A stretch of DNA of 64,000 nt from Pontixanthobacter sp. CEM42 (GTDB lineage Bacteria; Pseudomonadota; Alphaproteobacteria; Sphingomonadales; Sphingomonadaceae): contig NZ_JADQTN010000001.1 in the NCBI RefSeq assembly GCF_017812015.1, positions 536,501 to 600,500 of the forward strand. Reading direction: 5' to 3'. A program made the position numbers and the translations under genes. The notes under the pieces are model-generated. The model saw nothing but the letters and a program-made list of their open reading frames with translations, was not told where the DNA came from and made no database searches. Within the stretch, counting starts at the first letter, position 1, and each line of letters starts with the position of its first letter. Shown here piece by piece: positions 43,818-51,945 of the stretch.

Positions 43818-43835
43818 ACCGCTACACATGTGGTC

Positions 43836-44381
43836 ATGAATATGATCACAAAGACAAAAAAAATGCCGGGGCGTTTTGCTCCGGCATTTTTTGTGGCTGC
43901 GTCAATCGCAGCGTTAGTCGCCCCGACGGAGGCTATGGCTCAGGCGCAACCACAGGCGGTGCAGCCCACTGTGCAGCCGCCGCCATCGGTGCGCCCAACA
44001 CCTAGCCAGTTGGAGCTTTCCAAGATGATTTGGTCGACCATTGCGGCGGTCGATCATGCCAACCGCTCAGGCAATTATTCCGTACTGCGCGATATTTCCT
44101 CGCAGGGCTTCCAGATACAGAACAACGCTGCGCGTCTGACAGAGATTTTCACGGGACTGCGTAATTCGCAGATTGATCTGTCCAATGCCTTCCTGGTCCC
44201 GCCAACATATACCCGCGCGCCCGAAGTCATTCAGGACGGCGTATTCCGCGTTCAGGGGATTTTCCAGTTACGCCCGGTTGCGATCGGTTTCGACATGTAT
44301 TTCCAATGGGAACAAGGCCGGTGGAAATTGGCCGGAATTGATGTTCAGCCCGCACAGATGGTTGAACGCGCGCCCGGCTAA
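43836..44381 (+). CDS. Exported protein of unknown function downstream of the adhesin
   Basis: A 181-residue protein with a signal peptide (RFAPAFFVAASIAALVAPTEAMAQ) followed by a Gln/Pro-rich linker (PQAVQPTVQPPPSVRPTPSQ). A small alpha/beta domain follows (IWSTIAAVDHANRSGNYSVLRD, EIFTGLRNSQIDLS, FDMYFQWEQGRWKLAGIDV) resembling the NTF2/cystatin-like group, though I do not commit. Possible starts are ATGs at 43836, 43842 and 43863; the terminator overlaps the first two. This makes the start and expression uncertain: it may be read through from the adhesin, or have a promoter in the loop region. Its TAA shares CTAA with selO. Confidence 0.7.
   Translation: MNMITKTKKMPGRFAPAFFVAASIAALVAPTEAMAQAQPQAVQPTVQPPPSVRPTPSQLELSKMIWSTIAAVDHANRSGNYSVLRDISSQGFQIQNNAARLTEIFTGLRNSQIDLSNAFLVPPTYTRAPEVIQDGVFRVQGIFQLRPVAIGFDMYFQWEQGRWKLAGIDVQPAQMVERAPG
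43854..43893 (+). terminator. Intrinsic terminator after the adhesin gene, inside the next frame
   Basis: AAAAAATGCCGG (about 43857-43868) pairs with CCGGCATTTTTT (43881-43892) around GGCGTTTTGCT, with an A-rich left arm and a T-run, a classical intrinsic terminator starting about 40 bp after the adhesin stop. It lies inside the coding part for the N-terminus of the next ORF. Confidence 0.85.
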
Positions 44382-45784
44382 GGCTGAATAACATGGCCGC
44401 TCGGGACGGGCGGTTTGCCATGTGCTTCACCGCACCGCCGGATTGCTCCGATCTTGTCGTTGAGAGGTTGCCAATCGTCGCGCTGGTCAATCGCTGACCA
44501 GATGGTTTCGACCTCATCAATCAGCATCGATTGCGGCATGCCCTCTGACCAAAAAGGGTGATCGTCTTCGACCGGAACATACCCGTCGAGTGCATCGGCC
44601 AGATCACCCTTGGCGTTCGCTCCGCCCCGATGGCGATAGAAAAACGCATCGGGTTGCTCGCCGCTGTCGCGCATCGCTTTTTCAGCTGCAGCGACCAAAG
44701 CGGCGTCCCGCTCTTCGCCTTGTGACTGCACACCCATTCGCCAGCACCAACGCCGCGCAATCGCTTGCATGTAAAGCGGTCCAAACCGCTCCATGGCCGC
44801 AATCAGAGGCGGCGCGTCGGATAGCAAACGCAAAGCTACCGCCAATTGCCCGCAGTTCCAATGCAGCGCCTCTGGTTGGCGGCCAAAGGCATAGAGCCCG
44901 TTGTGATCAAAATAGGCGGCGGTGAAACCCGGATCCCACTTGGGTAACCAGCGCCACGGACCGTAATCGAAGCTCTCACCTGAGATATTCATGTTGTCGG
45001 TGTTGAGCACGCCATGGACGAAGCCCGCGACCATCCAGCTTGCCGCGAGGTCAGCTAACCGCTCGACCACTTGATGCATCAACTGAACCGCCGGATCATC
45101 ACGGCCAGGTGCATCATCCGGGGGCATCGGACCGGAAAAATGTTCAAGGCAGTATGCGACGAGCTGTTCCATCTGGTCGCTCTCTTCCAACGCCAAAAGC
45201 CGCTGGAATGTGCCGATCCGGATATGACCGTGGCTCAGTCTGACCATCACCGATGATCGAGTAGGTGAAGGCTCATCACCGCGCGTAAGTTCTTCGCCGG
45301 TTTCAACGATCGAAAGGGTTTTGGACGTGTTGACGCCCAATGCTTCGAGAAACTCGGTCGCTAAAATCTCCCGAACTCCGCCTTTCAGAGTCAACCTACC
45401 GTCGCCCGCGCGACTGTATGGCGTTTGCCCCGAACCCTTGGTCCCGAGGTCCATCAAGCGGTGATCGCTCGCCCGCATCTGGGCGAACAGGAAACCGCGC
45501 CCGTCACCGATATCGGGATTGTAGTGCCGGAACTGATGCCCGTGATATTTCAAAGCGAGGGGTTGGGGCAGATTGTGGGGCAGCGGAGCAAACCTGCCAA
45601 AATGATCGGCCCATTCTGCATCGGTCAGCCCCTCAAGTCCGATTGACTTGGCCGCTCGATCATTTCGATACCGAATCTGTACCTTGGGAAAATCAGCAGA
45701 TTCAACCGGCACACCTAACCAATCGGCAAGAGTGTTGATTGCGGGATCGGGTATGTAGCTCACATCTTGCGGTTCTGCCGTCAT
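44378..45784 (-). CDS. selO: SelO/YdiU family protein adenylyltransferase (pseudokinase AMPylator)
   Basis: A 468-residue SelO-like protein. It matches family text: KYHGHQFRHYNPDIGDGRGFLFAQM, DLGTKGSGQTPYSRAGDGRLTLKGGVREIL, LGVNTSKTLSIVETGE and NTDNMNISGESFDYGPW, the last with the metal-binding Asn/Asp of the kinase-like fold. SelO proteins AMPylate other proteins, acting in redox stress. The C-terminal selenocysteine of some members is not present in this form as far as I can see. The end overlaps the convergent exported protein by 4 bp. It is divergent from a hydrolase gene. Confidence 0.95.
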   Translation of the reverse strand: MTAEPQDVSYIPDPAINTLADWLGVPVESADFPKVQIRYRNDRAAKSIGLEGLTDAEWADHFGRFAPLPHNLPQPLALKYHGHQFRHYNPDIGDGRGFLFAQMRASDHRLMDLGTKGSGQTPYSRAGDGRLTLKGGVREILATEFLEALGVNTSKTLSIVETGEELTRGDEPSPTRSSVMVRLSHGHIRIGTFQRLLALEESDQMEQLVAYCLEHFSGPMPPDDAPGRDDPAVQLMHQVVERLADLAASWMVAGFVHGVLNTDNMNISGESFDYGPWRWLPKWDPGFTAAYFDHNGLYAFGRQPEALHWNCGQLAVALRLLSDAPPLIAAMERFGPLYMQAIARRWCWRMGVQSQGEERDAALVAAAEKAMRDSGEQPDAFFYRHRGGANAKGDLADALDGYVPVEDDHPFWSEGMPQSMLIDEVETIWSAIDQRDDWQPLNDKIGAIRRCGEAHGKPPVPSGHVIQP

Positions 45785-45857
45785 CGCGCGATAGTGCGCT
45801 GGCGCGGTGCACTTCGCAAGCCGTGCTTGGAATAGTTACGGGAAAAGCCGCATTACC

Positions 45858-46730
45858 ATGACCAAAGCGTATGTCGACCGTTTCTGGGATAGCCCCGACG
45901 GCCTGAAATTGCATTTCCGCGACTATCCCGCACGCGACGGAAACGCTGCTGGCAAGATACCAGTGTTGTGCATGCACGGCCTCACTCGCAATGCTCGCGA
46001 TTTCGCGGCATTGGCTGAGCATGTTTCGGCAACACGGCGCGTGATCGTCACAGAAATGCGCGGACGTGGTGAAAGCGAATATGCGAAGGATTCCGCGACA
46101 TATAACCCTGTGACCTATGTCGGTGATGTTCTGGCTCTGCTCGCGCAGGAAGAGATTGAGACATTCGTTGCCGTCGGCACTTCGTTGGGCGGTCTGATGA
46201 CAATGCTTATGGCCGCGATGGATGCCAGCAAGATTGCAGGGGCGGTGCTCAACGATATCGGCCCGGTGGTTGATCCCGGCGGCATTGACCGGATTCGCGA
46301 ATATGTGGGGCAGGGACGCAGCTATCCGTCATGGATGCATGCAGCGCGAGCATTGCAGGACGTTCACGGATCCTCACACCCGAAATTCGGGATCGACGAA
46401 TGGCTCGATATGGCAAAGCGCGGCATGGTCGTGCAGCAAAATGGCCGGATCGCCTACGATTACGATATGACAATAGCCGAGCCGTTTCAGGATGATGATG
46501 GCGCTGCACCGCCTGATCTTTGGCCTGCATTGGAAGCACTTGCAGGGCGACCATTACTGTTCGTTCGCGGAGCACTGTCAGACTTACTGACTGTTGAGAC
46601 ATTGGCAGAGATGCAACGGCGATTGCCAGATGCACAGGCGGTTACAATTCCGGATGTCGGCCATGCGCCGCTGCTGGAGGAAGCGCCCGCGCTTGCTGCA
46701 ATTGATGCGTTACTGGCGCAGATTCCGTGA
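45858..46730 (+). CDS. Alpha/beta-fold hydrolase
   Basis: A 290-residue hydrolase. LCMHGLTRNARDFAALAEH is the oxyanion region, GTSLGGLM is the nucleophile elbow with Ser near 107, and VGHAPLLEE holds the catalytic His. The acid is probably in the FVRGALSDLL segment. This layout is that of a small-molecule hydrolase such as an esterase or haloperoxidase-like enzyme. The ATG at 45858 is the best supported (frame from 45807 would add 17 residues in front). Its stop overlaps the glycosyltransferase start (GTGA), so the two are coupled. Confidence 0.88.
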   Translation: MTKAYVDRFWDSPDGLKLHFRDYPARDGNAAGKIPVLCMHGLTRNARDFAALAEHVSATRRVIVTEMRGRGESEYAKDSATYNPVTYVGDVLALLAQEEIETFVAVGTSLGGLMTMLMAAMDASKIAGAVLNDIGPVVDPGGIDRIREYVGQGRSYPSWMHAARALQDVHGSSHPKFGIDEWLDMAKRGMVVQQNGRIAYDYDMTIAEPFQDDDGAAPPDLWPALEALAGRPLLFVRGALSDLLTVETLAEMQRRLPDAQAVTIPDVGHAPLLEEAPALAAIDALLAQIP

Positions 46731-47890
46731 ACGACAATGAGGGTGGCGGCACGAACATGCGTCCGCGCATGTTACACCTCCACTCTACATTCGCTGCGGG
46801 TGGCAAAGAGGTCCGCTGTGCGCAATTAATCAATGCTTTTGGTCATAAGCTCAGCCACGATATTGTCTCGGCTGTGCCCGAAAGTATGGAGGCGCAGAGG
46901 CTTATTTCGTCAAGCCTTCCAGTTGCTTACCCTACAAAATTTCCGTCACTTCAAGGAAAACCCTTGCCGCCGCGGCTTATGCGAATAGCGAAAGCGATGA
47001 AACCATATGATCTCATCCTGACCTACAATTGGGGATCAATGGACGCGGTAATGGCGCATACGCTTTTCGGAAAGGCGATGGGACTTCCTCCGCTGATCCA
47101 TCACGAAGATGGCTTCAATGAGGACGAGCAAGAAAAGCTGAAAGGTAAGCGCAACTGGTTCCGCCGGTTGGCGCTTGGCACGTCGACAGCACTGGTGGTT
47201 CCATCCGAGCAGTTGGAGGAGATCGCGCTGGATGTGTGGGATCAGCCGATAGGGCGCGTAAAACGCATCGCCAATGGGATCGACACGCTTGCTTTTGCCA
47301 AGAAACCAAAACCCAGTGCTTTGCCTGGTGTTACGAAACAGACGGGCGAGAAATGGGTCGGAACATTGGCTGGGCTGCGCGAGGTAAAAAATCTACCGCG
47401 TCTGGTCCGCGCATTTGCTGGTCTACCTGAGGACTGGCGTCTGGTGATTGTGGGTGAGGGGCCAGAACAGGAAGCCATCAGCAAAGAAGCGGTTCGCCTG
47501 AATATCAGCAACAGGGTTCATTTGCCGGGATTTGCCGCCAATCCAGCGCGCTATGTAGGTCTATTCGATATATTCGCGTTGTCATCCGACACAGAGCAAT
47601 TTCCGATATCGGTGGTTGAAGCGATGGCGGCGGGAATTCCGGTCGCGTCAACCGATGTTGGCGATGTCGCTGACATGGTCAGTGATGCTAATGCATCATT
47701 TGTCGTGTCCAAAAGCGATGATACTAACTTGGCTAATGCTCTGAAAAAGCTGGCAGATGACGCAAATCTCCGCAAAACGGTTGGAGAGGCAAACCGCGTG
47801 AAAGCCCTCGCTGAGTATGACCAGAAGGTCATGATCGACACCTATCGAAGGCTATATAGCTCTGCGATGGGCAAGGTAATTCCTCGATGA
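46727..47890 (+). CDS. Glycosyltransferase family 4 protein
   Basis: A 387-residue GT-B glycosyltransferase. The N-terminal domain begins MLHLHSTFAAGGKEVRCAQL, and the C-terminal donor domain shows WVGTLAGLREVKNLPRLVRAF, VIVGEGPEQEAI, LPGFAANP and the E-x7-E motif EQFPISVVEAMAAGIPV. The sugar donor and acceptor are unknown; a role in surface polysaccharide is likely. It starts with GTG overlapping the hydrolase stop; an ATG at 46757 is an alternative. The hydrolase-GT pair is a two-gene operon. A structured 266-bp element follows 55 bp after its stop. Confidence 0.9.
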   Translation: MNDNEGGGTNMRPRMLHLHSTFAAGGKEVRCAQLINAFGHKLSHDIVSAVPESMEAQRLISSSLPVAYPTKFPSLQGKPLPPRLMRIAKAMKPYDLILTYNWGSMDAVMAHTLFGKAMGLPPLIHHEDGFNEDEQEKLKGKRNWFRRLALGTSTALVVPSEQLEEIALDVWDQPIGRVKRIANGIDTLAFAKKPKPSALPGVTKQTGEKWVGTLAGLREVKNLPRLVRAFAGLPEDWRLVIVGEGPEQEAISKEAVRLNISNRVHLPGFAANPARYVGLFDIFALSSDTEQFPISVVEAMAAGIPVASTDVGDVADMVSDANASFVVSKSDDTNLANALKKLADDANLRKTVGEANRVKALAEYDQKVMIDTYRRLYSSAMGKVIPR

Positions 47891-47944
47891 TCCTTCGTGC
47901 ATTGGGCGCTTAACCCGCGGTTCACGCTGTGGGGGACACAGCAC

Positions 47945-48210
47945 GGGGCAGCCCCCAACAATCACGTGGATCACGGTTTGAATCAATTGGCCTTTTTGGA
48001 AGGAGCAGAAGCGCGGGAAGTGCATCGCACTTTCAAGTTTTTGCGACGCTGCAACCAGGCCAATTGGTCAAATCCTGAAAGGACGTCTCAATGACTTCGA
48101 TCTCGAACGCAACCACCCTTAGAAAGGCAACCAGCCTTCCCAGCGGGCGTTTCCGCCCGATATTTTCGTCATTGAGGCGCCATGACCTCGCGATTGTTGG
48201 GGGCTGCCCC
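47945..48210. repeat. Palindromic intergenic element with nested inverted repeats
   Basis: The ends GGGGCAGCCCCCAACAATC (47945-47963) and its exact complement GATTGTTGGGGGCTGCCCC (48192-48210) form a perfect 19-bp inverted repeat. Inside lies a second stem, CAATTGGCCT (47984-47993) with AGGCCAATTG (48057-48066), extended by TTTGA/TCAAA. At its apex is AAGTGC-ATC-GCACTT (48018-48032). Further hairpins are AAGGC/GCCTT (48124-48138) and CGGGCG/CGCCCG (48144-48159). It fills the 383-bp gap between the glycosyltransferase and the TPR gene and could be a MITE-like element or a structured RNA. No transposase is present. Confidence 0.65.
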
Positions 48211-48219
48211 CAATCATGA
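48091..48219 (+). CDS. Possible small ORF inside the palindromic element
   Basis: AAAGGA lies seven bases before ATG 48091, opening a 42-codon frame starting MTSISNATTLRKATSLPSGR and ending at 48219, nine bases past the right arm of the palindrome. The product would be basic. The ribosome site is good, but the right part of the frame is the inverted repeat itself, so coding is uncertain. No family recognised. Confidence 0.25.
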   Translation: MTSISNATTLRKATSLPSGRFRPIFSSLRRHDLAIVGGCPQS

Positions 48220-48273
48220 ATTGCATCACTGCGCCCATCGGCTAAAGACGCGAAACCCTATTTTTTAAGCAGA

Positions 48274-49077
48274 TTGGATGAGCCACAAGTGGCCCGCACC
48301 CCTACAACACCCGCAGAAAGTCCCGCCGATAAGCGCAAACAGCGCGAGGCTGCACAGGAAGATGTCCTGATGCGTGAAGTCGATGAAGCCGTCCGCCAGG
48401 ATGAGCTTTCCAACTTCATGGAAAAATATGGCAAACCGCTGATCGCTGCGATTGTCATCAGCCTCGCCGCATTTGCGGGTTATCTCTATTGGGACGCACA
48501 GCAAGAAGCTGCGATGGAGAAGGAATCCGAGACGCTGATCAGCGCGATGGATCAGCTTGAAGTGAATAATCTCGATACGGCAAGCACGACATTGGAACCG
48601 CTCGCGAGCGAAGGCAGTGACGGCGGAAAGGCAGCGGCAAAAATGTTGCAGGGAGGGATCGCAATGCAGCAAGGTAAGTCTGCCGAAGCCGCCGAAGCTT
48701 TTGCGGCAGTTGCTGCAGATAGTGACGCTCCGCAAACCCTTCGGGATCTTGCAACGGTGCGCGAAGTCGCTGCTACATTTGACTCGCGTAGCCCAGAAGA
48801 TGTGATCGCTCGTTTGAGCGCGATAGCGGTGCCTGAAAACGCCTATTTCGGTAGTGCGGGCGAAATGGTCGCGATAGCCTATCTGGAGCAGGGTAAGCGC
48901 GCCGAAGCGGGCGCATTGCTCGCGCAGATCGCTCAAGCCGACGATGTGCCTGACAGCCTGCGTTCCCGCGCGCGTCAATTGGCTGGTGTGCTCGGTGTTG
49001 ATGCGATCGAAGATGTTGACGAGGTTCTGGAAGAGTTGGACGCTGACGGCGAAACTGTCGCGCCCACGGCCGAATAA
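48274..49077 (+). CDS. Tetratricopeptide-like inner-membrane protein (YfgM-type)
   Basis: A 267-residue protein, in the place where a YfgM-like gene precedes bamB in other proteobacteria. The N-terminus is polar and basic (PADKRKQREAAQEDVLMREV), then a single membrane segment (PLIAAIVISLAAFAGYLYW), then a periplasmic TPR-like domain (AAAKMLQGGIAMQQGKSAEAAEAF, MVAIAYLEQGKRAEAGALLAQI). It ends in an acidic tail. YfgM associates with SecYEG and chaperones. The frame opens with TTG at 48274, and GTG at 48289 is an alternative; neither has a strong ribosome site. Confidence 0.85.
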   Translation: MDEPQVARTPTTPAESPADKRKQREAAQEDVLMREVDEAVRQDELSNFMEKYGKPLIAAIVISLAAFAGYLYWDAQQEAAMEKESETLISAMDQLEVNNLDTASTTLEPLASEGSDGGKAAAKMLQGGIAMQQGKSAEAAEAFAAVAADSDAPQTLRDLATVREVAATFDSRSPEDVIARLSAIAVPENAYFGSAGEMVAIAYLEQGKRAEAGALLAQIAQADDVPDSLRSRARQLAGVLGVDAIEDVDEVLEELDADGETVAPTAE

Positions 49078-49110
49078 TCCTCTACGAGAGAGATAATCAG
49101 GAATTGACCT

Positions 49111-50460
49111 ATGATTGGTAAGAAATTTTCGCACCTTGGCCGCGCAGCAGCGAGCGTGATTTTGCTCGGTAGCGTGGCTGCATGTAGCGGCGGTCTGTTT
49201 GGTGGTGGCGACAAGAAGGATACGCCAACCATTGGTGAGCGTATTCCGGTGCTATCGCGCATTGAAAGCGGCGCAACCGTCGATCCGTCACTGTCAAGCA
49301 TCTCTGTCGTACTTCCGCCGGCAGCGGCGAATGCCGAATGGGCGCAAGCTGGCGGGAATGCCGCGAAGTCGAACGGCCATCTGGCACTTTCGGACAATCC
49401 AACTCTGGCATGGTCGGCACAAATTGCTGGTTCGACCAATCGTCGCCGTTTGGCAGCCGCCCCCGTTGTCGGCGGCGGAATGCTGATTGCGGTTGATACG
49501 AGCGGCGTAGTGCATGCCTATGATGCGCAAAGCGGCGCCAAGCGCTGGTCGCATAGAATGGACGTAGGCGGTGGCCTCGAGAAATCAGCGTTTGGCGGCG
49601 GCGCAACCTACGCATCGGGCGTGGTTTACGCCACCAATGGTGTGGGTGAGGTTGCGGCGCTGAACGCCGAAACTGGTGCCGAGCAGTGGAAAGTGAAGCC
49701 GGGTGGCCCGCTACGCGGTGCTCCAACTATTGCATTTAACGCAGCATTTGTGATGACACAGGACAACCAAATCCTGGCGCTCAACACGGCTGATGGAGCC
49801 ATTCTTTGGCAGGAATCGGGATCAAGCACCCAAGCCGGCGTATTTGGCGTAGCTGCGCCTGCCGCCGGTCAAGGTTCGATCATTGCCGGTTACAGTTCGG
49901 GCGAGCTTGTTGCGCATCGCTATGAGAATGGCCGCATTCTGTGGTCCGACGCACTGGCACGCACCTCCATCTCGACCGAGGTTGGCGCGCTGACGGATAT
50001 CGACGCTGACCCGATCATCGACAATGGCCGCGTATACGCGCTGGGTCAGGGCGGCCGGATGGCAGCTTACGAGCTGGTAACTGGCCAGCGCATCTGGGAA
50101 ATCCGCGTTGCGGGTATCTCGACACCGGCAATCGCGGGCGAGTGGATTTTCGCCCTGACCGATGATGCGCGGATGCTCGCGATTGCGCGTGCTTCGGGCA
50201 AGATCCGGTGGATATCGCAACTGGCACAATATGATGATCCGGAAGATAAAGAGGGTCCGATTTTCTGGACCGGACCGGTTCTAGCAGGCGGTAATCTTTG
50301 GGCAGCGAGTACTGAGGGTGAGGTTTACAAAATGAGTGTGGGTGAGGGATCAGCCAGCCTCTATCGCGACCTGAAAACACCCGTTTCGCTTCCACCAATC
50401 GTTGCCAACCAAACGTTGTATATCCTCGACGACAACGGACGGATTCACGCATTCCGATAA
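49111..50460 (+). CDS. bamB: Outer membrane protein assembly factor BamB-like (PQQ beta-propeller lipoprotein)
   Basis: A 449-residue lipoprotein. Lipobox SVAACSGG places the lipid cysteine near residue 25. The rest is an eight-bladed PQQ-type propeller with repeated blades: GVVHAYDAQSGAKRWSHRM, GEVAALNAETGAEQWKVKP, NQILALNTADGAILWQESG, GRMAAYELVTGQRIWEIRV and ARMLAIARASGKIRWISQL. BamB helps BamA fold outer membrane proteins. It lies 33 bp after the TPR gene, as expected; in relatives the GTPase gene der often follows but does not here. A palindromic hairpin (50472-50494) follows its stop. Confidence 0.93.
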   Translation: MIGKKFSHLGRAAASVILLGSVAACSGGLFGGGDKKDTPTIGERIPVLSRIESGATVDPSLSSISVVLPPAAANAEWAQAGGNAAKSNGHLALSDNPTLAWSAQIAGSTNRRRLAAAPVVGGGMLIAVDTSGVVHAYDAQSGAKRWSHRMDVGGGLEKSAFGGGATYASGVVYATNGVGEVAALNAETGAEQWKVKPGGPLRGAPTIAFNAAFVMTQDNQILALNTADGAILWQESGSSTQAGVFGVAAPAAGQGSIIAGYSSGELVAHRYENGRILWSDALARTSISTEVGALTDIDADPIIDNGRVYALGQGGRMAAYELVTGQRIWEIRVAGISTPAIAGEWIFALTDDARMLAIARASGKIRWISQLAQYDDPEDKEGPIFWTGPVLAGGNLWAASTEGEVYKMSVGEGSASLYRDLKTPVSLPPIVANQTLYILDDNGRIHAFR

Positions 50461-50471
50461 AGTGCTGTATT

Positions 50472-50494
50472 TCAGCGGGTTAACCTCCCGCTGA
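50472..50494 (+). terminator. Hairpin after bamB
   Basis: TCAGCGGG (50472-50479) pairs perfectly with CCCGCTGA (50487-50494) around TTAACCT, 12 bp after the bamB stop. There is no T-run, so it is probably a 3'-end-stabilising hairpin or a factor-dependent terminator. Confidence 0.5.
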
Positions 50495-50568
50495 GAAACT
50501 GCACCAGAGCGGTACGCGGCTTTCAAGCGTTACCCAGCTTTTAACCCTTTCGCGCTATGCGCTTGGGC

Positions 50569-51942
50569 ATGAGCACGAACGAAGCCTCTGCACCTGCTGC
50601 AAGTGCGACAACCCTGCCTAAGAGTGACGTCTCTGCGGCGGTCGGTTTTGTTGGTCTGTTCGGCCTGTTCGCGTGGATCATGTTCTGCCGGAATTACGGT
50701 GCGTTCGCAGAGGCATTCAACCTCTCGGGACCGCGCGAACCGATGTCCGGACCATATGCAGCGCTCGCAGCATTGCTGTTCACCAGCGTGCCGATGATCC
50801 TATGGTCGGTGTTTGTCGACAAAGTGCACCGCCGGGCTTCGACAGGCATTGATTGGGACAATCCGCGCAAGCTTAGTGAAATTCGCAAAGCCTCGCTCAC
50901 CAAGCTGACGGGTCTTTGGACCACTTGGATCATCATCGGTTTTCTCTACTGCGTCGCGCGCTGGTACTGGTCCGGCCAATATCTGTTCGCGATGGAAGTG
51001 ATCGGCGCTGCGGCGCTCCCGATGTTCGTCCTATCGATCCCCTATGTGTTCTGGGTTGACCGTGTGATGGTCAATCAACGCGACCACGCCTGGCATTTCG
51101 GTGCAATGCTTCTGGGCCGTGAGGCCTATGACCCTGAAGAGGTGAAGAAGCACTGGCGCGCGTGGATCATCAAAGGTTTCTTTGGTGCTTTCATGATCTC
51201 CATTCTGCCGGGCGGCTTTGCAGCTATCGTCAACACTAATCTCACCGACATCGTCAATGATCCCGTTCGCTTCGGCATATTAATGATCGAGCTGCTGTTC
51301 GTGATCGATGTACAGATCGGAACGGTTGGCTATTTGGTCACTTTGCGGCCGTTGGATGCACAAATTCGCAGCGGCAATCCGTTCTTATCGGGCTGGCTCG
51401 CTGCACTCATCTGTTACCCACCACTCGTATTCGCCTTCATGGGCGCAGACGGAATGATCGCTTATGAGGTGAATACCGCAGGATGGACGCATTGGTTCGC
51501 CGGCAATGGTGTAGCGTTATACGCGTGGGCGTTCTGGCTGATCTTTCTAACCGGAATTTACGCTTGGGCGACGATTGCTTTCGGCTTGCGATTCTCCAAT
51601 CTGACTTATCGCGGTGTGCTGACCAACGGGCCGTATCGTTATACCCGCCATCCCGCTTATCTGTCGAAGAACATCTTCTGGTGGTGTGCGACAATGCCGT
51701 TTCTCGTCACTAGCTATTCGATGGTCGACGTGATCCGTAACACCTTCTTCCTTGGTTGTGTCAGCGCAATCTATTACTGGCGCGCCAAGACTGAAGAAAA
51801 GCACTTGCTGCAAGAAGATCCGAAGTACCGCGAATATCACGCATGGATGGAAGAGAATGGCTTGCTGACCCGGCCGCTAGCGATGCTCAAGAAGAAGCTT
51901 CGCCCGCGGGGGCCGGTAATGCAGGCTGAGCCAGCCGAGTAA
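50569..51942 (+). CDS. Isoprenylcysteine-methyltransferase-like membrane protein
   Basis: A 457-residue polytopic protein. The C-terminal 110 residues match the ICMT/DUF1295 type: GPYRYTRHPAYLSKNIFWW (SAM/ligand region with RHP) and AKTEEKHLLQEDPKYREYHAWM (E-E-x-x-L). The preceding 340 residues contribute about seven additional membrane segments not seen in short ICMTs. Bacterial members methylate unknown lipids or thiols. The ATG at 50569 is chosen over an in-frame start four codons earlier. A near-consensus CtrA-type site (50530-50544) lies just upstream. The gene ends 3 bp before the convergent peroxidase. Confidence 0.82.
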   Translation: MSTNEASAPAASATTLPKSDVSAAVGFVGLFGLFAWIMFCRNYGAFAEAFNLSGPREPMSGPYAALAALLFTSVPMILWSVFVDKVHRRASTGIDWDNPRKLSEIRKASLTKLTGLWTTWIIIGFLYCVARWYWSGQYLFAMEVIGAAALPMFVLSIPYVFWVDRVMVNQRDHAWHFGAMLLGREAYDPEEVKKHWRAWIIKGFFGAFMISILPGGFAAIVNTNLTDIVNDPVRFGILMIELLFVIDVQIGTVGYLVTLRPLDAQIRSGNPFLSGWLAALICYPPLVFAFMGADGMIAYEVNTAGWTHWFAGNGVALYAWAFWLIFLTGIYAWATIAFGLRFSNLTYRGVLTNGPYRYTRHPAYLSKNIFWWCATMPFLVTSYSMVDVIRNTFFLGCVSAIYYWRAKTEEKHLLQEDPKYREYHAWMEENGLLTRPLAMLKKKLRPRGPVMQAEPAE

Positions 51943-51945
51943 GCG

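Noticed and set aside
42966-43829. Reverse-strand frame of 287 codons opposite the adhesin
   Set aside because: It is only the antisense of repeat DNA (Arg/Val/Gly repeats).
47979-48072. A tRNA or tRNA-like gene suggested by GGTTTGAATCAATTGG
   Set aside because: No acceptor stem, anticodon arm or CCA-proximal pairing fits; no tRNA found in the window.
47897-48094. 65-codon frame between the glycosyltransferase gene and the small ORF
   Set aside because: It spans the left arm and inner stems of the palindromic element and has no ribosome site.
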